Source of the DNA: Acinetobacter sp. C32I
GTDB lineage: Bacteria > Pseudomonadota > Gammaproteobacteria > Pseudomonadales > Moraxellaceae
Length of the DNA: 64,000 nucleotides
Assembly (NCBI RefSeq): GCF_023702715.1
Contig: NZ_CP098480.1
Span: forward strand, 2,790,001-2,854,000
Direction of reading: 5' to 3'
How positions within the stretch are numbered: the first letter of the stretch is position 1; every line of letters begins with the position of its first letter. The notes beneath the pieces were generated by a model. It searched no databases, was not told where the DNA came from, and saw only the letters and a list, made by a program, of their open reading frames with translations. Positions 46,786 to 58,388 of the stretch are shown piece by piece. The position numbers and the translations under genes were made by a program.

Positions 46786-47850
46786 TTAAGCTTCTAACTG
46801 TTCAAAGGCAGGATAATCGGTATAACCCTCAGCACCATCACCATATAAAGTTTGTGGTTGAAGCGGATTTAAAGGCAAATCATGTTGTAAACGTTCAAAC
46901 AAATCTGGATTCGCAATATATTGTTTACCAAATGAGACCGCATCCGCTTGGCCAGTCGCCAAAATACGTTTCGCAGAATCCGCTGTTAAACCTTCATTGG
47001 CAATCCACACGCCTTTAAATTTCGGGCGCAGTTTTGGCAATACACTATCTTCAGCTTCATATTCACGCGTGAAAATAAAGCCAACCTTACGCTGATCTAA
47101 TTTCTCGATCACATAACCAAAAGTTGCTAACGGATTCTCATCGCCCATATCATGCGAATCACCGCGTGGGGCAAGATGTACACCCACTCGACCAGCACCC
47201 CATACTTCGATGAAGGTATCTACAACTTGTAGCAATAAACGCGCACGGTTTTCAATTGAACCACCATATTCATCATCACGATGGTTGGTGCTACTTTGTA
47301 GGAATTGATCGATCAGATAACCATTAGCAGCATGCAATTCCACACCATCAAACCCAGCGGCTTTGGCTTGTTCTGCTGCATTTTTATATTGTGCAACAAT
47401 TTCCTGAATTTCTTCATGCGATAACGCACGCGGTGTTACAAAAGGACGCTTTGGACGAAGTAAGCTCACTTCACCCGCAGGTTGTATCGCACTTGGTGCT
47501 ACAGGCGTATCACCATCCAATAAATCTGGATGTGAAATGCGTCCGACATGCCATAACTGAACTACAATCTTCGAGCCTTGTGCGTGTACCGCTTCAACAA
47601 TTTTATGCCATGCCTGTGCTTGTTCTTCAGACCATAAACCAGGGGTATTGGCATAACCCGCTGCTTTAGGGCTAATCACGGTTGCTTCGGTAATAATTAA
47701 GCCCGCATTGGCACGTTGTTGGTAATATTCCACCATCAAATCATTTGGAATACGCTGTGCACCACTACGTGCTCTCGTTAAAGGAGCTAAAACCAAGCGG
47801 TTTTTAATCGTGAAATCACCTACTTGCAAAGTAGAATTTAGTTCAGCCAT
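46786..47850 (-). CDS. nemA: Old Yellow Enzyme-family alkene / N-ethylmaleimide reductase
   Basis: A 354-residue FMN TIM-barrel reductase. Signatures: NRLVLAPLTRARS, QLWHVGRISHP, ELHAANGYLIDQFLQSSTNHRDDEYGG with the substrate-binding His/Asn and Tyr. Reduces electrophilic alkenes and nitro compounds with NADPH. It starts 27 nt after an arsR-type regulator gene and is its probable target. Confidence 0.94.
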   Translation of the reverse strand: MAELNSTLQVGDFTIKNRLVLAPLTRARSGAQRIPNDLMVEYYQQRANAGLIITEATVISPKAAGYANTPGLWSEEQAQAWHKIVEAVHAQGSKIVVQLWHVGRISHPDLLDGDTPVAPSAIQPAGEVSLLRPKRPFVTPRALSHEEIQEIVAQYKNAAEQAKAAGFDGVELHAANGYLIDQFLQSSTNHRDDEYGGSIENRARLLLQVVDTFIEVWGAGRVGVHLAPRGDSHDMGDENPLATFGYVIEKLDQRKVGFIFTREYEAEDSVLPKLRPKFKGVWIANEGLTADSAKRILATGQADAVSFGKQYIANPDLFERLQHDLPLNPLQPQTLYGDGAEGYTDYPAFEQLEA

Positions 47851-47877
47851 GATCGCCTCAACTTACACTTCTTCGAT

Positions 47878-48180
47878 TTAAAGTGCTTGTTTTAAATGTT
47901 CGATATATTGCTGAATCAAAGCTTCATTGCGCGTGAAATAAGACCACTGTCCATATTTCTCAACCTTAATCAAACCTGCCTGTTGTAGTACAGACAAATG
48001 ATTCGACATGGTCGATTGTGCAACTTTTCCTAAACGTTCGATGTGCCCCGCACATACACCCCGTTCAAAACTACCACCACATTGCTCAACGGGTAGAAAT
48101 TGCTCAGGCTCTTTTAGCCATTGCAAAATCTGTCGACGTAATGGATTGGCTAAGGCTTTGCTTATAACATCAATATCCAT
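47878..48180 (-). CDS. ArsR/SmtB-type repressor of nemA, with two cysteines
   Basis: A 100-residue winged-helix regulator (VAQSTMSNHLSVLQQAGLIKV, split at about 53-73). Between helix segments it carries CGGSFERGVC, Cys34 and Cys43, the only cysteines in the protein. Such a pair suits sensing of thiol-reactive chemicals or metals. I place the start at the ATG at 48180 with GGTGA upstream. Co-transcribed with nemA. Palindromes at 48250-48282 are the probable operators. Confidence 0.88.
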   Translation of the reverse strand: MDIDVISKALANPLRRQILQWLKEPEQFLPVEQCGGSFERGVCAGHIERLGKVAQSTMSNHLSVLQQAGLIKVEKYGQWSYFTRNEALIQQYIEHLKQAL

Positions 48181-48249
48181 AGACTCACCACGTTTCTCAA
48201 GCGGCAACACTTTGTTCAGCACCTGAAACCAGTATATCGAAATTTTTAA

Positions 48250-48282
48250 ATATTAATATCCATTTTTTTCGATATTAATATC
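48250..48282. promoter_or_regulatory. Twin palindromic operator upstream of arsR-nemA
   Basis: Two copies of the palindrome ATATTAATAT (48250-48259 and, as GATATTAATATC, 48271-48282), centres 22 bp apart, two helical turns. They sit about 70-100 nt upstream of the regulator gene. Two dimers could bind on one DNA face. Confidence 0.55.
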
Positions 48283-48342
48283 ATATTTTTTCGATTAACC
48301 AACCGATGCTGAACGAGATTGCCGTTTTAATTGGATTAAAAC

Positions 48343-49438
48343 TTATAAACCTTGTTTCAAACTTGCTTCGATGAACTTATCTAAATCACCATCTAACACG
48401 GCCTTGGTATTGGAATTTTCCACACCAGTACGCAAGTCTTTAATGCGTGAGTCGTCGAGAACATACGAACGAATTTGGCTTCCCCAACCGATATCTGACT
48501 TCGAGTCTTCTAAGGCTTGAGCAGCTTCATTCCGTTTGCTCATCTCTAATTCATAGAGTTTTGCACGTAATTGCTTCCACGCATGATCACGGTTGGCATG
48601 TTGTGAACGTTGGTTCTGACAAGCCACTACAATCCCTGTCGGTGCGTGAGTTAGACGTACTGCAGAATCGGTTTTGTTAATGTGCTGACCACCCGCACCC
48701 GAAGCACGGTAAGTATCGGTACGAACATCGGATGGATTGATATCAATTTCGATATTGTCATCAATCTCAGGGGAGATAAATACCGCAGAGAATGAAGTAT
48801 GACGGTTGTTATTACTGTCAAATGGTGACTTACGCACTAAACGATGCACACCACTTTCAGTCCGCAACCAACCATAGGCAAATTCACCATCCACTCGGAT
48901 CGTTGCTGATTTAATTCCAGCGACATCACCGTCTGACACTTCCATCAACTCAGCTTTAAAGCCATGACGTTCAATCCAGCGTAAATACATACGCAATAAC
49001 ATTGACGCCCAATCCTGTGCTTCAGTACCACCTGAACCAGATTGAATTTCAAGGAAGCATGGATTTGGATCCATTGGATTACTAAACATGCGGCGGAATT
49101 CAAGATTACCTAGCGCCTCTTCAGCACTATCCAATTCAGCTTGGACATCCAGCAATAAACTTTCATCATCCGCTTCAACCGCAAGGTCAAGCATGGCTTT
49201 GGCATCATCTAACTGTTCAGCAAGACGATCAAACACACCAATCGTATTTTCTAAGCTGCCCTTTTCTTTGGCGATGGTTTGAGCACGGTTTTGATCATTC
49301 CAAATCGCAGGGTCTTCTAGTTCTCTTAAAACTTCTTCTAAACGCTCAACCTTTAGATCGTAGTCAAAGATACCCCCGTAGTGTTTGGCTACGATCAGAT
49401 AAGTCTTTCAATTGGATTAAATACGGATTAATTTCCAC
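48343..49438 (-). CDS. prfB: Peptide chain release factor 2 with programmed +1 frameshift
   Basis: Two overlapping frames give a 364-residue RF2. The first runs from GTG at 49438 through 24 codons ([16 protein letters not shown].., then LRGYL) to an in-frame TGA at 49366-49364. The slip site GGGGGTATCTTTGAC matches the classic prfB signal: an internal ribosome binding site, CTT and TGA. After a +1 shift translation goes on as [12 protein letters not shown] to the stop at 48343. The GGQ motif (GAGGQHIN) and the SPF tripeptide (KSPFDS) are intact. Autoregulation by RF2 level is known for this family. The start codon is my best reading; no ATG is available. Confidence 0.95.
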
Positions 49439-49849
49439 GCGTCTGTTCTCACACTATTTTTTCACTTAATCCGCTATTTTAACATAACTGTTTTCGTCGA
49501 CACAGCCATGTCATTTTGAATACTTTGCTTTATAAAAATAAACTTTATGAATAAATTTATTTTATCTTTGAAATATTTCTGAACCCTGTTTTCACTCGGC
49601 CTATTGTGTGAAAATTAGACTAACCATACTAAAACACACAATTCCTCCTAAGTTTTAATAAATCAAAACATTGATTTTTTATCAAATAATATCAATAGGA
49701 TAAAATGTCAAAATTACAAGTCAATTACATTCGTACTGTTCGATTACCTTATCAAGATTGACGATATTGAAAATTACTCTAGACTCAAGTTGTAACAAAA
49801 CATGTATCAGTGTTTAACACTTGGTTTAAATCTTAATGAGGAAACAACC
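49439..49849. other. AT-rich intergenic region with porin promoter
   Basis: About 410 bases between prfB and the next porin. A possible promoter is TTGACG (49758-49763), 16-nt spacer, TAGACT (49780-49785). Upstream of that the sequence is AT-rich with no supported gene or strong hairpin. Confidence 0.4.
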
Positions 49850-50662
49850 ATGAAAAAATTAGCAATTGCATCAGCACTTTTATCTGCAATCGCAGTAACA
49901 GGAACTGCTCATGCTTATCAAGCTGAGGTAGGTGGTTCTTATACCTATAAAGACCAAGATCGTTTTGGTGACAATGATCGTTTCAGTGTAGACGGTAAAT
50001 ATTACTTTAACCCAGTACAAACACGTAATGCACCTCTTGCAGAAGCAGCGTTCCTTGACCGTGCCAGCAATGTAAAAGCACAATACGCGCATGAAAAAGA
50101 TGATGCGTTCAAAAACAACCAATATGGTGCAGGTATTGAATACTTTGTCCCAAACAGCGATTTCTATTTAAGCGGTAATATTGGCCGTGAAGAAATCAAA
50201 CCGAATTCTAAATATGCAACTGACGAAGACAAATTAAAAATCAACCATTATTCAGCAGAAGTCGGTTACTTACCAGCACCAGGTTTATTGGTTGCTGCAG
50301 GTGCGAAAACTGTTGACGTAAAAGATGGTGACCGTGAAACTAGTCCAACACTTCGTGCCAAGTATGTGACTAAAGTTGGTCAAAATGACGTGAACCTAGA
50401 AGCATACACTGCTTTTGGTGACAACAAAGAAGTGAAATTAAAAGGCGATTACTTCATCGACAAAACTTTAAGCGTTGGTGTTGATTACCAGAAACTTGAT
50501 TATGACAACACTTTCATCAATTCAAATGAATGGGGTATTTCTGCGAAGAAATTCTTCAATCAACAAGTGAGTTTAGAAGGTCGTGTAGGCTTCGGTAACG
50601 ATAAATCATATATTGATAATGACTACACTTCATTCGGTCTTCGTGGTGCATACCGCTTCTAA
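49850..50662 (+). CDS. Putative outer-membrane porin, Omp33-36 relative
   Basis: A 270-residue exported beta-barrel protein. Signal peptide ends TAHA, mature YQAEVGGSY; shared family segment RNAPLAEAAFLDRASN; C-terminal GLRGAYRF with terminal Phe. It is a distant paralogue of the porin at 34632 and close to the next gene at 50861. Start at the ATG at 49850, with GAGG upstream, gives the normal signal peptide. Channel specificity unknown. Confidence 0.87.
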   Translation: MKKLAIASALLSAIAVTGTAHAYQAEVGGSYTYKDQDRFGDNDRFSVDGKYYFNPVQTRNAPLAEAAFLDRASNVKAQYAHEKDDAFKNNQYGAGIEYFVPNSDFYLSGNIGREEIKPNSKYATDEDKLKINHYSAEVGYLPAPGLLVAAGAKTVDVKDGDRETSPTLRAKYVTKVGQNDVNLEAYTAFGDNKEVKLKGDYFIDKTLSVGVDYQKLDYDNTFINSNEWGISAKKFFNQQVSLEGRVGFGNDKSYIDNDYTSFGLRGAYRF

Positions 50663-50690
50663 GACTTGAACAGAAGTTTGTAACATCGGA

Positions 50691-50720
50691 AACGCCCTGA
50701 ATCATTCAGGGCGTTTTTTA
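50691..50720 (+). terminator. Terminator between the two porin genes
   Basis: Perfect 11-bp stem (50691-50701 with 50705-50715), 3-nt loop, T-run on the plus strand. Shows the two porin genes are separate transcripts. Confidence 0.9.
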
Positions 50721-50860
50721 TTGCTATCCCGTTTTCTTATCATTTCCAATCCCCTTTTTTCCCAGCTGAATCCAGTATTTAAGAATTGACGCTTAGCTAT
50801 TTTTGAATACACTACTCCGTGTAACAAAATATATATTATTTTTAATCGGGGGAAATTCTA

Positions 50861-51718
50861 ATGAAAAAATTAACTCTTCTGGCAACACTCATAAGTGCTT
50901 GCTTTGCCATCAATGCCCATGCGTATCAAACAGAAGTCAATGGTGCATATGAACATATCAACATGGATGATGGGAAAGGCAACAGCGCAGTCATCAACGG
51001 GAAATATTATTTTAACCCTGTGCAAACCCGCAATGCACCTTTGGCAGAAGCTGCTTTCTTAGATAAAGCATCAAATATTGGCGGCGGCTATGCTTATAGC
51101 AAACTGAAAGATGACGAAGATTTCGGTGACTTACAATTCAATATTATCGGCCTTCAAGGTGAGTTCTACGTTCCTAACTCACAATTTTATCTTTCTGGTG
51201 CCTTACATCGTACCAATGTCAAAGCAACAATTAATGGTTTAGGCTCTAATTCCGAAAATGGCGATGGCTATAGTCTTGAAGCAGGTTTCTTGCCAATCAA
51301 TGGATTACTCCTTGCAGTGGGTGTTGCAGATTTATCGGATAGCTTAAATCCAGTACAGGTTGCTCAATACGGTTTTACCAGCACACTTTCAAACGCAGCA
51401 ATCGTCTCTGGGGAAAATGACGATACTGCTGTTTCTTTACGTGCTAAATATGTTGCACAAATTGGTGGCTACTATACCAACTTTGAAGCACTCAGCTATA
51501 TTGGAGATGAAACAACCTATCGCCTAGGCGCAGATCTTTATCTTGATCCAACGCTCAATGTTGGTGTCTCATTTGCTGACTCTACCGCAAAAGATTCAGA
51601 CAGTGTTTTTAATATTCACGCGCAAAAATTCTTTACACCACAATTTGCTCTAGGTGTCGGCTATACCACCACAGATGGTGCTGACGCTGTTGCACTTAAT
51701 GGCACGCTTCGTTTCTAA
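50861..51718 (+). CDS. Putative outer-membrane porin, Omp33-36 relative
   Basis: A 285-residue paralogue of the preceding porin: signal peptide ending NAHA, YQTEVNGAY, the same KYYFNPVQTRNAPLAEAAFL segment, and a terminal LNGTLRF. Divergence is in the loops. AT-rich promoter region with a GGGGGAAA-type ribosome binding site before the ATG. Probably arose by tandem duplication. Function unknown beyond outer-membrane channel. Confidence 0.86.
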   Translation: MKKLTLLATLISACFAINAHAYQTEVNGAYEHINMDDGKGNSAVINGKYYFNPVQTRNAPLAEAAFLDKASNIGGGYAYSKLKDDEDFGDLQFNIIGLQGEFYVPNSQFYLSGALHRTNVKATINGLGSNSENGDGYSLEAGFLPINGLLLAVGVADLSDSLNPVQVAQYGFTSTLSNAAIVSGENDDTAVSLRAKYVAQIGGYYTNFEALSYIGDETTYRLGADLYLDPTLNVGVSFADSTAKDSDSVFNIHAQKFFTPQFALGVGYTTTDGADAVALNGTLRF

Positions 51719-51738
51719 TCAAGCGTTGACTAGAGAAT

Positions 51739-51768
51739 AAAAAATCCGCTCTGATGAGCGGATTTTTT
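51739..51768. terminator. Bidirectional terminator
   Basis: Perfect 13-bp stem (51739-51751 with 51756-51768) with TGAT loop between convergent porin and recJ genes; the recJ stop codon overlaps its edge. Confidence 0.88.
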
Positions 51769-53467
51769 ATTGTTTTAAATAAGCAACTTGTAATTGCAGG
51801 CTGGTGTTGCCATTAAAGACATTACGCTCCAAGGTATAAACCAAGTCTACATAACCCAGCATCGGGTTAAATTCAAAACGCTCCATGGCGTTAAATGCAA
51901 TCGCATCTATGGAATGTGACCCAACCGCCAATTTGAGTTTTAAATGTTGCTCTTTGAGCCAGCGATAATCAATGACTTTAAAACGTCCTTCAAATTGAGG
52001 TAAAGGAAACTTTTGTCCCCAAGGTCCCAGTTGTTCAATCCAATCCAGAGTTCCTAAATGCAAATCGGACTCGAATAATTCCCCATCAGTCCATAGCGTC
52101 GCCGTAAATAAATCATCATCCATTTCAGCAATCGCTTGGGTGAAAGCCGTTTTGAATGCAGCAAAATGTTCTTTTTTCAGGGTTAAACCTGCTGCTGCTG
52201 CATGCCCACCAAAATGACTGACCAAATGTGGATAGTGTTCTGCGACTTGCTCAATGGTATCGCGAATATGAATCCCATCAATTGAGCGTGCTGAACCTTT
52301 AATATGGATGCCATCTTCATCAGGAGCAAACACTAAACTTGGACGATGAAACTGTTCCTTTAAACGCCCAGCCACAATGCCGATCACACCTTGATGCCAT
52401 TGTTCATCAAACATCACCAATGCTGCAGGTAAATGCTCTTTTTCCAGCTGAATATGTTGCAACGCATTTAACGCTTGCTGCTTCATTTCAGTTTCAACTT
52501 GACGGCGTTCGATATTCAGCTGATTCAACTGTTGTGCAATCGGATAGGCTGTTTGCATATCAGCTGCGAGTAAACACTCAATTCCGATCCGCATACTTTC
52601 CATTCGACCTGCCGCATTGATTCGAGGCCCCACCACAAAGCCTAAATCCTGTGCGCGTAGGCTCGCTGCATCACATCCTGCAATATCCAGTAAAGCTAAA
52701 ATACCTGCACGACATTGATGTTGCTGAATTCGCTTTAATCCAGCATCGATCAAGATACGGTTGTTATAGTCTAAACTGGCGACATCGGCATAAGTCCCCA
52801 AGGCAACAAGATCAAGGTATTGAGTTACCTTGCTACTACTTTTTCCCTGCTGGCTGCGTGAACTGGCTAATTTCGCCAGTACATAAAAAGCCACGCCTAC
52901 TCCAGCCAAAGCCTTACTCGAAAACTCACACCCCAATTGGTTCGGGTTGACCACAGCCTCAGCACTCGGTGTTGGCTTGGTGGTTAAATGGTGATCAGTA
53001 ATGATCACCTGCATCCCTAATGCTTGAGCAGTGTCCACACCTGCATGGCTGGATATACCATTATCTACCGTAATCAGCAGATCTGGCTGATAGCTTTGCT
53101 TGGCCAATTCAGCAATCGCAGGCGTGAGTCCATAACCATACTTAAAACGATCAGGCACCAGATACTCAACTCTGGCGCCCATATCTTGTAAGACGAGAAC
53201 CATTAAAGCGGTACTGGTTGCACCATCGGCATCATAATCACCGACAATCACAATCTGTTTTTGCTGATCAATGGCTTGATCAATCAAGGCGACTGCCTGC
53301 TCCAAGCCCTTAAGCTCTGGAGATAGCAAGTGCTTAAGCTTAAGCTCCAGCTCTTGTTCAGACTGCACACCGCGCCTTGCTAGAATTTCAGCAATAAAAG
53401 CAGGCACGCCCTGAAACTGTTCAGGGCGTGTCAGTAATGGTCTTTTTTGAATTTGGATCTGGGTCAT
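51767..53467 (-). CDS. recJ: Single-stranded-DNA 5'-exonuclease RecJ
   Basis: A 566-residue DHH-family nuclease. Motifs VGDYDADGATST, VDNGIS, ITDHHL and the later GGHAAAAGLT (DHHA1 domain) are intact, so the metal-dependent active site is complete. Acts in RecF recombination and mismatch/base-excision repair. It begins directly after the pdxH stop. Confidence 0.97.
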   Translation of the reverse strand: MTQIQIQKRPLLTRPEQFQGVPAFIAEILARRGVQSEQELELKLKHLLSPELKGLEQAVALIDQAIDQQKQIVIVGDYDADGATSTALMVLVLQDMGARVEYLVPDRFKYGYGLTPAIAELAKQSYQPDLLITVDNGISSHAGVDTAQALGMQVIITDHHLTTKPTPSAEAVVNPNQLGCEFSSKALAGVGVAFYVLAKLASSRSQQGKSSSKVTQYLDLVALGTYADVASLDYNNRILIDAGLKRIQQHQCRAGILALLDIAGCDAASLRAQDLGFVVGPRINAAGRMESMRIGIECLLAADMQTAYPIAQQLNQLNIERRQVETEMKQQALNALQHIQLEKEHLPAALVMFDEQWHQGVIGIVAGRLKEQFHRPSLVFAPDEDGIHIKGSARSIDGIHIRDTIEQVAEHYPHLVSHFGGHAAAAGLTLKKEHFAAFKTAFTQAIAEMDDDLFTATLWTDGELFESDLHLGTLDWIEQLGPWGQKFPLPQFEGRFKVIDYRWLKEQHLKLKLAVGSHSIDAIAFNAMERFEFNPMLGYVDLVYTLERNVFNGNTSLQLQVAYLKQ

Positions 53468-54118
53468 TTATGGCATCAAACGTTGGATAGTCCAAAGACC
53501 ATTTTGTTTTTCATAACTTAAACGGTCATGTAAGCGATTTGGTCGCCCTTGCCAAAACTCATAATAATCAGCTTCTAAGCGATAACCGCCCCAAAATTCA
53601 GGCTTATCCAACTCATCTTGAACTTGGCTTTGCAGCGCCTGAAAGCGTTGTTGCAATAACTCACGGCTTTCAATGACGCCACTTTGCGGGGTACTGATAT
53701 GTGCAGCAATCTGACTATCACGAGGGCGTTTATGGTAGTAGTCCGTCGATTCTTGTTCAGAAATCTTGATGACCTTGCCACCAATACGGATCTGGCGCTC
53801 TAAACTTGGCCAGTAAAATAGCAACTCAGCATAAGGATTTTCTGCCAAGTCCAAGCCTTTTTGACTGTCATAATTGGTATAGAAATCATAACCCGCTACG
53901 GTCGCGCCACGTAATAATACGGTACGCACATGCGGGCGACCTTGAACATTTGCGGTCGCTAACGACATGGCATAAGGTTCATGCAAATGTGCTGCAAGGG
54001 CATGATTGAACCAATTCAGGAATTGCGTATGTGGTTCAGCACTGATCTGGGCTTCATGTAATTCACCCTGTTCATAGCTCAAACGCAACTCACTGAGGTC
54101 TTTAATCACATCACTCAT
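53468..54118 (-). CDS. pdxH: Pyridoxamine 5'-phosphate oxidase
   Basis: A 216-residue FMN enzyme making pyridoxal 5'-phosphate. Segments AMSLATANVQGRPHVRTVLL, FYTNYDSQKG and the C-terminal NRLHDRLSY with WTIQRLMP are the family hallmarks. It lies 12 nt after glmM and runs directly into recJ, forming a glmM-pdxH-recJ operon. Confidence 0.97.
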   Translation of the reverse strand: MSDVIKDLSELRLSYEQGELHEAQISAEPHTQFLNWFNHALAAHLHEPYAMSLATANVQGRPHVRTVLLRGATVAGYDFYTNYDSQKGLDLAENPYAELLFYWPSLERQIRIGGKVIKISEQESTDYYHKRPRDSQIAAHISTPQSGVIESRELLQQRFQALQSQVQDELDKPEFWGGYRLEADYYEFWQGRPNRLHDRLSYEKQNGLWTIQRLMP

Positions 54119-54130
54119 GCTGGCTCTCCC

Positions 54131-55468
54131 TTAAGCAGCTTGGGCTTGAGCACGTACTGCATCAGCTAAATGATTGGCCAAAGCCTCAACTTCTTGCTGC
54201 TGATCGCCTTCCACCATGACACGAATCACAGGTTCTGTGCCTGATTTACGAATCAATAAACGGCCTCGACCTTTCAATTGCTGTTCAGCTTTTTCAAATT
54301 CTGCAACCAAGGCAGGAATCGAATAAGGATCAATCATGTGTTGTAGGCGAACATTGACCAACACTTGCGGGAATAACACAAAGCCATCCACCAACTCATG
54401 TAAGGCTTTGCCTTGTTCAACCATCACCGTAAGCACTTGTAACGCTGCGATAATCGCATCACCCGTTGTACTCTTATCCAAAGTCAGAATATGACCTGAT
54501 GGCTCACCACCTGTGACCCAATTCTTTTCTTCTAGGGCTTGTAATACATAACGGTCACCGACTTTGGCACGTACAAAGCCTACCTCAGCTTTTTGTAAAG
54601 CCAACTCAAGTGCCATATTACTCATCACGGTACCCACAACGCCCGCTGGTTTATTCTTCGCCTGAGTTGCAAGGATGTACAGGATATGGTCACCATCAAT
54701 CAATTGACCATTTTTATCCACCATCACCACACGGTCAGCGTCACCATCAAAGGCAATCCCCACATCGGCTTGATGTTCCAACACTGCTTTTTGTAGCTGT
54801 TCAGGATGAGTCGAACCGCAGTTTTCATTGATATTTAAACCATCAGGTTCATTAAATAATGGAATAACTTTAGCGCCGAGCTCACGGAACACCGATGGGC
54901 CTACGCTATAGGCTGCACCATTGGCACAATCCACCACGATTTTTAAATTACGTAAGTCGAAATGGTACGGGAAGGTTGATTTACAAAATTCGATATAACG
55001 ACCATTGGCATCTTTAACACGCACACTCTTACCTAATTGCGCGGTGTCCTCAATCAACAACTCTTTTTCCAGTTCCTGATTGATTTGGTCTTGTAGAGCA
55101 TCTGGTAGTTTTTTACCTTCGCTGGAAAAGAATTTAATCCCATTATCAAAATAAGGGTTATGCGATGCAGAAATCACAATCCCAGCATGCGCATGCAGCG
55201 CGCGAGTTAAATGGGCAATGGCAGGCGTTGGGAGTGGCCCCAACAAATGCACATATACCCCTGCGGCATTCAGACCTGCTTGTAAAGCAGCTTCTAAAAT
55301 ATAACCCGATAAGCGCGTGTCTTTCCCCAGCACTACAATCGGTTTATTTTTAGGGCTATTTCTTTTTAATACTTTTCCTGCGGCAAAGCCTAACTTTAAT
55401 GCGAACTCAGGTGTAATTGGCAGTTGTCCAAATTTGCCGCGAATTCCATCGGTACCAAAATAACTCAT
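54131..55468 (-). CDS. glmM: Phosphoglucosamine mutase
   Basis: A 445-residue alpha-phosphohexomutase. The phosphoserine loop [16 protein letters not shown] (Ser near 101), the metal loop [12 protein letters not shown] and GGEPSGHI sugar-binding motif are all intact. Converts glucosamine-6-P to glucosamine-1-P for peptidoglycan and LPS. First gene of the glmM-pdxH-recJ run. Confidence 0.98.
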   Translation of the reverse strand: MSYFGTDGIRGKFGQLPITPEFALKLGFAAGKVLKRNSPKNKPIVVLGKDTRLSGYILEAALQAGLNAAGVYVHLLGPLPTPAIAHLTRALHAHAGIVISASHNPYFDNGIKFFSSEGKKLPDALQDQINQELEKELLIEDTAQLGKSVRVKDANGRYIEFCKSTFPYHFDLRNLKIVVDCANGAAYSVGPSVFRELGAKVIPLFNEPDGLNINENCGSTHPEQLQKAVLEHQADVGIAFDGDADRVVMVDKNGQLIDGDHILYILATQAKNKPAGVVGTVMSNMALELALQKAEVGFVRAKVGDRYVLQALEEKNWVTGGEPSGHILTLDKSTTGDAIIAALQVLTVMVEQGKALHELVDGFVLFPQVLVNVRLQHMIDPYSIPALVAEFEKAEQQLKGRGRLLIRKSGTEPVIRVMVEGDQQQEVEALANHLADAVRAQAQAA

Positions 55469-55546
55469 TTTCTACTCACTTTCTTATCTTTTATATGGTC
55501 TATAACCATATCTTTCTTCATCCACTTCACTTTACACCAAAACAAA

Positions 55547-55574
55547 AAAAACCGTCAGTGGCCTGACGGTTTTT
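55547..55574 (-). terminator. guaB terminator
   Basis: Perfect 12-bp stem (55547-55558 with 55563-55574) with TGGC loop; long T-run on the minus strand, 22 nt after the guaB stop. Confidence 0.9.
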
Positions 55575-55596
55575 CAATCAACAAAATTACTAAAAA

Positions 55597-57419
<1,823 letters not shown>

Positions 57420-58232
57420 TTAGCTCATTTCAGTGGGCAAGCTAAAGACATATTCATTCATTAAGTCCACGCCACACTCCAGCGTTTCAATCCAGTCCAA
57501 AAACTGAGTGATCATGGCCTTGCCAACAAAGGCAGTCCCATGTTGCGGCACAATCATCTCTAAATCCATTTGCCGCACCATATTCACCCATAAGTGAATG
57601 ACTTTATTGGAACACATATAACGCTGATGAAAGCCTTTCATCTTTTTAATATGGGCTTCAAAATCGGTAATTGGCTGGCTGGCATCATCAACAATGGAAG
57701 CACCCATATCTCCTGAAAATAAAATTTTGGCGGTCGGATCATAAAACTGGAAATTCCCCACCGAATGTAGAAAATGTGCAGGCACTGCAACAATAGAAGA
57801 TTCACCCAAAGGAATAATCTGTCCCGTATCCGATAACTCGATCAAGCGCTCTTCCCAATTGCCTTTCATGCGATCACTCATAAAAGCTGAATTCAAATGC
57901 GGTAAAAAGCGCGCCCATAGCTTAGAGGCCACCACTTTGGCATCGGTATACACCAACCAACGCGGCATTGAGGTAATAATGTCAGGATCTTGATGTGAAG
58001 CCATCACATAGTCCAAATTTTTTAATTTGGTATAACGATTGAGCTCCATGGTTAGAGGCACATAGGTGAGGTCACCACCTGGATCTAGAACCGCTGCACG
58101 CTCATGATCAATAATTAAAAATTGATTGGCCTGAATGCCTTCCCCTTTAACCAAACTGGTAAAACTAATGCATTTATGTGTGCCATTATCAAACAGTATT
58201 TGCGATGTTGTCCGCTCAAAACTCATAACCAC
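57420..58232 (-). CDS. MBL-fold metallo-hydrolase, oxygen-binding diiron (ODP)-like
   Basis: A 270-residue protein with the metallo-beta-lactamase fold. Ligand motif HQDPD at 80-84, then PAHFLHSVGNF, SGDMG and VPQHG supply the remaining ligands. The DPD form and the FLHSVGNF segment resemble flavodiiron-type ODP domains, but no flavodoxin part is attached. May sense or reduce oxygen, NO or peroxide. Single gene; ATG at 58226 is an alternative start. Confidence 0.82.
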   Translation of the reverse strand: MVMSFERTTSQILFDNGTHKCISFTSLVKGEGIQANQFLIIDHERAAVLDPGGDLTYVPLTMELNRYTKLKNLDYVMASHQDPDIITSMPRWLVYTDAKVVASKLWARFLPHLNSAFMSDRMKGNWEERLIELSDTGQIIPLGESSIVAVPAHFLHSVGNFQFYDPTAKILFSGDMGASIVDDASQPITDFEAHIKKMKGFHQRYMCSNKVIHLWVNMVRQMDLEMIVPQHGTAFVGKAMITQFLDWIETLECGVDLMNEYVFSLPTEMS

Positions 58233-58388
58233 CCCAGAAAAATTCTTTAAATATGAAATATTTTAATTCCATAATAAAATAATGGGATTTAGTTCATGTT
58301 TCAATCAGATATTGGATTTTTATCATAATTGATAAGAAAAAACCCATCTCTACTAGATGGGTCTTGATGGGTTTGAGATTCAATCCGT

